Of a stretch of DNA of 64,000 nucleotides, positions 18,912 to 25,900 are shown in pieces (the first letter of the stretch is position 1; each line of letters begins with the position of its first letter). A program made the translations under genes and the position numbers. The notes under the pieces are model-generated. The model was not told the DNA's origin. It was given only the letters and a program-made list of their open reading frames with translations, and did no database searches. Source of the stretch: Roseobacter denitrificans OCh 114 (GTDB lineage Bacteria > Pseudomonadota > Alphaproteobacteria > Rhodobacterales > Rhodobacteraceae); contig NC_008209.1 in NCBI RefSeq assembly GCF_000014045.1, forward strand, positions 1,077,001 through 1,141,000, in the 5' to 3' direction.

Positions 18912-19516
18912 GCGAGGCCCTCTGCCGCAAAGACCGACTTGGTCGCGGGTCGCGCAGCGATCCGATCCACAAAGGCAGACAGGTTGGGCCAGCCAGACAG
19001 ATCAATGTCCTTGAAGTTGGCCCAGAAGACGAGGATGAAGGTGTACGCGTCGGCGACTGAGAAGGTATTCCCGACCAGATACGCCCTGCCATCGGCAAAG
19101 ACCGTTTCGAGGTAGTCGAACTTGCTTTTGACTTTGGCCATCGCTGCGGCTTTTTCGGATTCTGTAGAACTGTCGCTGAACACGGGGGCCCATGATTTGT
19201 GCAATTCCGTGGCAGCGTAGTTTACGAATTGCTGCACGCGCGCGCGTTCCACCGTGCCCGGTGCAGGTGCATAGGCACGCGCCGGATTGGAGTCTGCGAT
19301 GTATTGCAGGACCGCGGCGCCTTCGCTGATGCGTTCCCCGCTATCGAGTTCAAGCGTTGGTACATAGCCGTTGGCATTGATATCGCGGTAGTTTTTCCCG
19401 CTTTCTGTCCGCCCGGCAGCCGTATCAACGGCTTCGATCTCAAAGGGTATGCCAACCTCGGTCAGCATGAGGTGGCTCGCAAGAGAGCAGGCACCGGATT
19501 TGTAGTAGAGTTTCAT
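18908..19516 (-). CDS. Glutathione S-transferase
   Basis: A 202-residue cytosolic GST: thioredoxin-fold N-terminal domain (MKLYYKSGACSLASHLMLTEVGIPFEIEAVD, with the SGACSLASH motif of beta-class enzymes) with the cis-Pro site NANGYVPTLEL and glutathione-binding EGAAVLQYI, then the helical domain with FSVADAYTFILVFW (N-capping box). Conjugates glutathione to electrophiles. The frame is open upstream to 19732, but the ATG at 19516 has GGAG seven bases upstream and gives the normal family length. First gene of the operon with the NTF2-like protein and tautomerase; divergent from the LysR regulator with a palindrome between them. Confidence 0.92.
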   Translation of the reverse strand: MKLYYKSGACSLASHLMLTEVGIPFEIEAVDTAAGRTESGKNYRDINANGYVPTLELDSGERISEGAAVLQYIADSNPARAYAPAPGTVERARVQQFVNYAATELHKSWAPVFSDSSTESEKAAAMAKVKSKFDYLETVFADGRAYLVGNTFSVADAYTFILVFWANFKDIDLSGWPNLSAFVDRIAARPATKSVFAAEGLA

Positions 19517-19589
19517 AAAACGCTCCATGTTCGTTGTGCCCGACAGGTAGCAACGATGCACACCGATTGATAATATCGAGTTTTCATTT

Positions 19590-19614
19590 ATATGATCTAG
19601 AAATACGATCATAT
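19590..19614. promoter_or_regulatory. Palindromic operator between GST operon and LysR gene
   Basis: A perfect inverted repeat, ATATGATC, nine bases, GATCATAT, lies in the 106-bp divergent gap and ends eight bases before the LysR start codon. Size and placement fit a LysR-type box (T-N11-A core) used for autorepression and activation of the divergent GST operon. Binding is inferred from position. Confidence 0.62.
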
Positions 19615-19622
19615 GAGGCCCC

Positions 19623-20513
19623 ATGACATTGGACCAACTCTTGACTCTCGATGCGATCGTGGCGTCGGGCACGTTCCGCGCTGCGGCGGAGCGCCTGAAC
19701 AAGGCGCAATCCGCTGTGAGCCACCAGATCAAGAAGCTGGAAGAGGAAGTGGGCTTTCTCCTCCTGTCCCGCGACTCTTATCGCCCGCAGCTCACATCGG
19801 AGGGCGAAGTCTTTTTTCGTGAGGCAACGCGCGTTCTCGAACACGTCAATTGGCTCAAGGAAGTGGCCGCCGGGCTGCGAAGTGATCAAGAACCGATAAT
19901 CTCCATCGCGATCAGCGCCACCATGTCGCTTGATCCGATCCTGGACGTTCTGAAGGAGGTTGGGCGCAGGTTCCCAAGCACACAAATCAAGGTCGCCAGC
20001 GAAATGATGGGCGGACCATTGGAGCGATTGATCAGCGGCGAGGCCGATCTGATCATCGCCAGCCTTGCCGATGTCCCCATTGGGGAGGTGGAGACCCTCG
20101 CCGTCGGTACAATAACCATACGTCCTGTCGCCAGCCCGGATTTTCCCGCGGCAGAGCGTTCCGGAGTCCGCTCAAGACGCGAAATGCAAGCCTACACCCA
20201 AGTCGTCGTGTCCGGCACCGGTGGCCGCAACTTTGATCAAAGCCGCGATCTTCTGTCCGGTGGTCAGCGGTGGACGGTTTCGGACTTTCAGGCGAAGAAA
20301 TCGATTATCAAGGCCGGACTGGGCTGGGGCGGTATCCCCGAGCATCTGATGGAGGACGATTTGGCGACCGGTGCTCTGGTGCCCCTTAACGTCGAGGGAT
20401 TTCCCCCGCGCCACACCGAGATTTTTGCGATCCGACGACGGGACCGGCCGATCGGACAGGTTATGGCCGCGATCTGGGCGGGTTTGGGCGCGGACATTCC
20501 CGAAAAAGCCTGA
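19623..20513 (+). CDS. LysR-family transcriptional regulator
   Basis: A 296-residue regulator: N-terminal winged helix-turn-helix at about 1-60 (MTLDQLLTLDAIVASGTFRAAAERLNKAQSAVSHQIKKLEEEVG) with the typical S-x-SAVSHQI recognition helix, then a linker and the periplasmic-binding-protein-like effector domain at about 90-285. It is transcribed away from the GST/NTF2/tautomerase operon, so it most likely controls that operon in response to a small molecule. The ATG is preceded by GAGG at a normal distance, and the palindrome at 19590-19614 sits just upstream. Confidence 0.92.
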   Translation: MTLDQLLTLDAIVASGTFRAAAERLNKAQSAVSHQIKKLEEEVGFLLLSRDSYRPQLTSEGEVFFREATRVLEHVNWLKEVAAGLRSDQEPIISIAISATMSLDPILDVLKEVGRRFPSTQIKVASEMMGGPLERLISGEADLIIASLADVPIGEVETLAVGTITIRPVASPDFPAAERSGVRSRREMQAYTQVVVSGTGGRNFDQSRDLLSGGQRWTVSDFQAKKSIIKAGLGWGGIPEHLMEDDLATGALVPLNVEGFPPRHTEIFAIRRRDRPIGQVMAAIWAGLGADIPEKA

Positions 20514-20606
20514 AGGCGTTGCTCGGCCGTACCGCGTCGCGCTGCCGGGCCCGTTGTTCAAGGTTGTAGCAATGGTGATATCATAGGTCGTCAAGCGCAA
20601 CGCAGC

Positions 20607-21203
20607 CTATGTATGATAATCTTCCCGGCACACCGCGCGAGCGGTCAGGGCTTGCATCAACGCTATATACTGGTCCTGCGCCCACCCGCATTGCTGGGTC
20701 AGTTGTTCCCAGGTTTCAACAGACAGCATGGTCCAGATTATGTCCGTTGCTGTCTCTTTGGACAGTTCGGGCCGCAGCGCTGCGTCAGTGTCAAGTGCCG
20801 CAACCGCTGCCGCACACCCCTCACGCACCGCCTGCATGCGATCATCCAAAGCAGCCGCGGCCTCTGGGTCGTCGGCACGCATCGCGCGCAACGCCAACGC
20901 GCACTGATAAATCTCCGGAATGTAATCGCCCCAGGCTTTGACAAAGGCCGTCAAGCGGGCCTGTCCCGTCGCTGCCGCCCGGCTTGCGGCCATCCGTGCG
21001 TCGACGTCCTTGATCGTGTCGAGATGCCGGGTTGCGGCAATCAGGAGATCGGCGCGGCTCTGAAAGTGGAGATACAAGGCTTGTCTGCTGATACCCGCTG
21101 CTTTGGCAATATCGGACATGCGCGTCTTGGAACTGCCTGAACCTACCAGGTTCAGGGTGGTTTCTAAAATACGAGTGCGGGTAGGGGGTGCATCACTTGA
21201 CAT
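20607..21203 (-). CDS. TetR-family transcriptional regulator
   Basis: A 198-residue repressor-type regulator. The N-terminal TetR helix-turn-helix is clear at about 8-55 (RTRILETTLNLVGSGSSKTRMSDIAKAAGISRQALYLHFQSRADLL). The C-terminal ligand domain is helical and alanine-rich with no recognised ligand. It is divergent from the NAD(P)-binding protein gene at 21287, and the 83-bp gap plus the start codon itself hold three copies of a palindrome, so autorepression and control of the neighbour are likely. Confidence 0.92.
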   Translation of the reverse strand: MSSDAPPTRTRILETTLNLVGSGSSKTRMSDIAKAAGISRQALYLHFQSRADLLIAATRHLDTIKDVDARMAASRAAATGQARLTAFVKAWGDYIPEIYQCALALRAMRADDPEAAAALDDRMQAVREGCAAAVAALDTDAALRPELSKETATDIIWTMLSVETWEQLTQQCGWAQDQYIALMQALTARAVCREDYHT

Positions 21204-21254
21204 GGTGTCAAGATAAGCTTAATTGACACACTGTCAACTGTACACAGTGTCAAG
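21196..21254. promoter_or_regulatory. Triple palindromic operator of the TetR gene and its divergent neighbour
   Basis: Three related sites of the form CTTGACA-N3-TGTCAAG occur in tandem: a perfect 7-3-7 palindrome at 21196-21212 that overlaps the tetR start codon, TTGACA-CAC-TGTCAA at 21223-21237, and a third at 21238-21254 whose left half has two mismatches and right half is exact. This is the expected pattern for a TetR-family operator controlling both directions. Confidence 0.72.
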
Positions 21255-21286
21255 CAATATTCGCCCAAACTAGAAGGATAGAGAAA

Positions 21287-21916
21287 ATGAAAGTCGTTGT
21301 TTTTGGGGCCACAGGATCCGTCGGCCGCCTCACCGTTGAAACCTTGCTCGATGCCGGTCATGTCGTCACCGCCTTCGCGCGCGCTTCGGAACGGCTTGGG
21401 CTTTCCCACGAGAATCTGCGGCGTATGTCCGGCGATGCCTTGAACGCCGAGGATGTCGCACAGGCCGTCCGGGGACAGGACGCCGTTATCGTCACGCTTG
21501 GGTCAGGTATGTCCCGCAAAAGTGTTGTGCGCTCGGAAGGCACCCTGAACATCATCAAGGCCATGCATACGCATGACGTTTCTCGACTTGTCTGCCAATC
21601 GACATTGGGCATCGGCGAGAGTTGGCAGACCCTCAATTTCTGGTGGAAGTTCGTCATGTTCGGCGCGCTTCTAGCCCCGGTGTTTCGCGATCACCAGGTG
21701 CAGGAAAAGCTGGTTCAGGCCAGCGGTCTCGACTGGACAATCGTGCGGCCCGCCGCCTTTACCGACAGCGCAACGCTGAGGCCGGTTGTCAAAGATGTCC
21801 CGAATACGGCCCGTGGTCTCGACCTGAAGGTCGCCCGAAGCGATGTTGCCCGGTTCCTTGCCGAAGAATTGACCGACCGGTTCTACATCGGGCGCGCCGT
21901 CGGCCTGTCCAGCTAG
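21287..21916 (+). CDS. NAD(P)-binding Rossmann protein (atypical SDR/NmrA-like)
   Basis: A 209-residue atypical short-chain dehydrogenase/reductase with the glycine motif GATGSVG near the N-terminus (MKVVVFGATGSVGRLTVETLLDAGH), NAD(P)-binding fold to about residue 150, and WTIVRPAAFTD near the C-terminus, the usual signature of NAD(P)H-binding family proteins (flavin reductase/NmrA-like). The classic YxxxK pair is absent, so it may be a sensor or a non-classical reductase. It is divergent from the TetR regulator, shares its operator region and is the probable regulatory target. A truncated DUF1772-like gene follows 12 bp downstream. Confidence 0.85.
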   Translation: MKVVVFGATGSVGRLTVETLLDAGHVVTAFARASERLGLSHENLRRMSGDALNAEDVAQAVRGQDAVIVTLGSGMSRKSVVRSEGTLNIIKAMHTHDVSRLVCQSTLGIGESWQTLNFWWKFVMFGALLAPVFRDHQVQEKLVQASGLDWTIVRPAAFTDSATLRPVVKDVPNTARGLDLKVARSDVARFLAEELTDRFYIGRAVGLSS

Positions 21917-21928
21917 GATATTACTGAG

Positions 21929-22060
21929 ATGATAACCCTGATCCTCGTGGCCGCCGGATCTGTCTTGGCCCTTTTGGCGGGCGTGTTCTTCAGCTTCTCT
22001 GATCTCGTGATGCGGGGTCTGGCCAAACCGAGCCAAATAGGCCTGTACGGGTTGACGTAA
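21929..22060 (+). pseudogene. Truncated DUF1772-like (anthrone-oxygenase-like) membrane protein
   Basis: An ATG 12 bp after the previous gene opens a 43-residue frame beginning MITLILVAAGSVLALLAGVFFSFSDLVMRGLAKPSQ. The first helix with AGVFFSFSDxVMRGLA is the hallmark of DUF1772 proteins, which are normally about 150 residues. The similarity stops after KPSQ and the frame ends in TAA inside a 20-bp direct repeat (22051-22070). The rest of the gene appears to have been lost in a deletion or insertion. Partnering with a Rossmann protein and a TetR regulator would have been a usual arrangement. Confidence 0.6.
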
Positions 22061-22070
22061 CGTTGACATG
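22051..22070. repeat. Direct repeat, left copy (GTTGACGTAACGTTGACATG)
   Basis: Matches 22687-22706 at 19 of 20 positions. Each copy contains two spaced GTTGAC units. The pair bounds a 616-bp stretch of gene remnants next to the island. Confidence 0.7.
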
Positions 22071-22377
22071 AATTGCGCGATCGTCAATTGCGCCGCGGAA
22101 CAGCGTGGTGGAAACCAGCTTCGGAAAAGTGCCCCCATAGGACAGATGGAGAGGATTACTTCGGTGCGAGCTTAAACCACAACTTCGGTTTAAAGGAAAA
22201 GCTCCAGCAGAAACCGCGGACCTTCGCAGCGTGACTCTCCGACGGAAGCAAGGCGCAGACAGCAGAGCTTTTAGAGTTTCATTTGATAGAATACAGCTCG
22301 GCGAATCGAGCGGCTCTCGTACGTACGACAACTCCCCGCCCCCTAGGTTGATGTCTGCATTTCACACTGACCGAGTG

Positions 22378-22566
22378 TCATTGTCGAGTTTGAACTGGCG
22401 TGGCATTCTTGCTGCGCACCGCACGCGGGGCCGGTGCTGCGCTTAGCTCCATCACGGCGCGACGCTGCAAGACTGCGGACCCCTTTACCAAGTCCATCAC
22501 GAGATCGGTGACTTTGGGCGCGCCAAGCGTTTTGAGATTGGCTTTAATCAGTGTTTTCTTTGACAT
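22378..22566 (-). pseudogene. Short remnant resembling the N-terminus of a DUF6880-like protein
   Basis: A 62-residue frame begins MSKKTLIKANLKTLGAPKVTDLVMDLVKGS and continues AVLQRRAVMELSAA. This resembles the start of a family (DUF6880-like) in which a short LkaLGaekLaelLleLa helix pair is followed by several hundred residues; here the frame breaks off after about 45 matching residues. I recall the family by pattern only, so the name is tentative. It lies between the two 20-bp direct repeats with no intact gene around it, so I treat it as a fragment. A functional small protein is not excluded. Confidence 0.4.
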
Positions 22567-22686
22567 CGCGATTGCTCGGGATCAGTTTCAATGAGCCGCA
22601 TCCGGAAACTGCCTGCGATAAAAGAGTGCCTGCATTCGAGCTGTGGCGTTGCTTCCATTGAATATTTTTTATGCGACTCGTCAAAC

Positions 22687-22706
22687 GTTGACGTAGCGTT
22701 GACATG
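22687..22706. repeat. Direct repeat, right copy (GTTGACGTAGCGTTGACATG)
   Basis: Right copy of the 20-bp repeat at 22051-22070, with one mismatch. It lies 65 bp left of the island boundary. Confidence 0.7.
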
Positions 22707-22718
22707 GAATGCACACAA

Positions 22719-22744
22719 GCAAAATGCCTCGCGTGATGCGAGGC
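22719..22744 (-). terminator. Hairpin terminator left of the island boundary
   Basis: A perfect stem of seven pairs, GCCTCGC (22726-22732) with GCGAGGC (22738-22744), loop of five. Read on the minus strand it is followed by ATTTTGCTT. It sits 27 bp beyond the tRNA-fMet 3'-end copy at 22772-22784, the spacing expected of the original tRNA terminator before the island inserted. Confidence 0.6.
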
Positions 22745-22932
22745 CTAAGGCTTTGGTATTGTTTGGTGATATTGGTTGCGGGAGGGCGCAACCGTCGTAA
22801 CCTACCTGACTTCACCTGTTCGATTTGACCACCTTACGCAAGAAGGGCGGAATCTGGTCATTGGCCGCATATGCAAACGGGTGAGGCCTTGACCAACAAA
22901 ACGAAACTTGGACGCGAAATTGTGGTGGGGAC

Positions 22933-25900
22933 TCATTTCGAAATTTCGGTTTTTGCAACCTGTGGCGGCTTTTTGAAACGTGGCAGGTCAAAGAGCGAGC
23001 TAATTTGAAGCGCAGCTGCACGACGATCTCCAAGTTCAATCAAGTGATCGAGAATTTTCAAGAACTCAACGTGGACATCAGGCTGCAATGGGGCATCTCG
23101 TTCGGCAAAGGACTGAATTAGACCGGCGAGCTGTGCAGTTCTTCCCCCGGACCAGAACCCTCTAGACTGCCAAACGGTGGGCGCGATTCCATCCAACCTC
23201 GAAGCGAGGAATTCGCTCTCGCGATGATCGAATGACCTTTCAACATGGAGCAAGAATGCTTGCATGACCTGCGGCAGGTGGCCAAATCTTTGGAGCATCC
23301 AATCGATCAATGGGTCAAGTAGCCTTGCATCAGACCATTCACTGTTAGCGAAGCGGGCCGCCCCCATTGCTGGCCGATCCCAATTTGCCCCCATTGCGAT
23401 ACGAACCAATTTGTGAAGCTGATCAGGAAGACCATAGTCCTCCCGCCACTCAGGACGTTTCCAATCGGGATGATCTTCAACCGCCTCAAAGATGTCGAGT
23501 AAAACACCAACAATGCCCGCTGGAACTTTCGGTGCATCCAGAATTCGCATGCAGGAGTACGCATTTGCGAAAGTCGAGAGAACTTCGCTCCTCGGCTCTT
23601 GGGGCAACTGAGACAACAGTGGTATGATTGCACTACGAACGATTTCAATTGGCAATTTCTCGCACAGCGCTGCCAAGTCCCAAATGCAATTGGAAAACTC
23701 CAAACTTAGGCTTGAGCCTGAACGGCGCTCGGCTTCGTCAGCTGCGCCAATCGCCGCAGTGAGCTTTTCAACGAAGCTATGCAGAAGAGCTGTTAGGTCG
23801 TCACGAAAAGCATCATCTTCGTTGAACCGGTCTTTCGGGATGATTGACAACATCGACGCGAAGTCCTTGACCCGCCATCGATCCAAGTGTTCCGGCACGA
23901 TTTCGGCATAGGTCTCAGACATCCCGTTCCTGTCACCAGAAGCTAGACCTCGCATAGTCGCTTCAAACAGCTGCTGTTTTTCGGAGGCCAGAAGGTTGTC
24001 CCGCTCATCACATCGTCGATACCAATCAGGCGAACCACGATCCAATTCAAGAGTCGTCAGCTTGAAGGCGAGCGCCGTGCTCTTGCCAGCGAATTTCTTT
24101 TGCTCTCGCCAACATGACGCGGCATTTGCCAAGGCAGACAACTGCACGCCGTTGTAGGGATGAAAGCACAACCGAACCAGTTCTTCCTGTGCTGAACTTG
24201 CTGATGGTCCACCATTTTTGGCTATCGCCGCCAATCCTTTTGAAGCAAACGTCTCGGGTCTGTCGTCGGCAGGAGCTTCCGCGTGAAAAAACTCTTCGTT
24301 TGCGGGAACGGTGTTAGCGGCACGGAATGCAACGCTTTCTGCCCATTCCAGATGATCCTTTGGAATATCCAACCCAAAACTCAGCATCGCTGCTGATACA
24401 GCAGCTACTCCGCCAGCTCGGCGATGACCGGGGTCTCCGGCATCATAACCGGAAGTGAACAGGTCCTCGTTATCGACTTCAAGGGCAAGTGCTACTATCT
24501 CATCTCGCACCTGATCATCGATCGTGCCGCTTTCGAACCAAACTTCAGCTTGTTTCAGCAGTTGGAAGCCTTCGTTCCAATGGGCTAGTCGTTCGCTTGC
24601 TTCTTCCGCTTGCTGCACGCGTTCGTCCGAAGGCTGGAATGCGACGCCGACCTTGCCATCGATGGTCTCCACCTTTGCATAGTTCGAAAGGTCAGCAATT
24701 GCTGCCCATTCCTCGGCTCGCTTCCGATAATATGCGATCAAATTGTCATCTTGGTCTTGACCTTCGTGGGTGAAGGGCAATTCAGTGGGAAAGCGCGAGA
24801 GCTGTTCGATCATTTTTTCGCGCTGCTCGTTAGCCGTGAGGATGAATATCTTCGCCAGCCACTCGATGTTCTTTTTTCGGGAAGGCCTCGAGTTGAGGCG
24901 TCTCAACGCTTCGAGATGAGTTGTATCGTTTGACCAGCCGAAGCTAGCTCCGATTTCGTTTGAGTGATGGCCTTTGACGTCGTGTTGCCAGCGGTACTCA
25001 TCCATGGCCCAAATTCGCTGGCAGCCTACCAGAGCCGCTGCCGTAGGTGACAGCGCGTCCTTGTCCAACAAGACTCCCAGAGCGATACCCAGCGTGGCAA
25101 CGCTTTCGTGTCCTGTAACAAGCTCCCTTACGATCTCATCAACGTCCCGTCCGGCTTCAAGCTCGGCGAACGCCCAATCTTCCAGCGCCATAAGTGCCGA
25201 CTCGAGGATGTCGCAAGAAAACAGGCCTCGATACCAACCATAAATCCTTTGGTCGCCCCAGAATGTTTGAGTTCCCCAGGGGAAATCCACGCTGAATGGA
25301 ACCGGAATTTCACGGTTGCGATAGTCGTATAGGGGTAGCTCTCGCCACGCGACAACGGTCCGGCTGAGCAGCTTGCGAATTAAACGAAGTCCTTCTTGAG
25401 GCGCGTGCTCGAAAAGGGCTGCGAATGGTTGCTGAATAGGAGAGGCTGGATGGCAGTGGCGCGAATAGTTGCTAATGCCGGGTGAGTCCCAATCATTCAT
25501 ATGGGGCGACCAACCGATCATCTGCCCTCGCGACCTCTCGGCTGACTCTGATGGTAGTGGGTCGATAAATGCTTGGAAGGAAAAGTCTGCTAGGGCTTCA
25601 GGGACAACACTGGCAAGACGCATGCTCCATGCAAAGACGCTGGTTTGGACCTTGTCGTCAATCCGTTCGGTTGTCCACGCTTGAAGCCTACGTCTTAGTA
25701 GGTCCTTGTTGGTGAGAGAGGACCTTAGGAAAGCCTGTCGAAGTTTGCTGCCGAAACCGTCCTTATGAAAACCCAGCGGAGTGGTCGTTTTGCCCCGATC
25801 CCAATAGTCATAGGCATCCCACTCAGTCAGCATTTGATCGCTTCGTTCAGCAAAACGATCTTTGATCCTGTCGGGATAATCTTGAAACAGGTTAAGCCAT

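Noticed and set aside
22772..22784. Possible second tRNA gene
   Set aside because: Only the last 13 bases of the tRNA are present. It is the island's attachment copy, not a gene.
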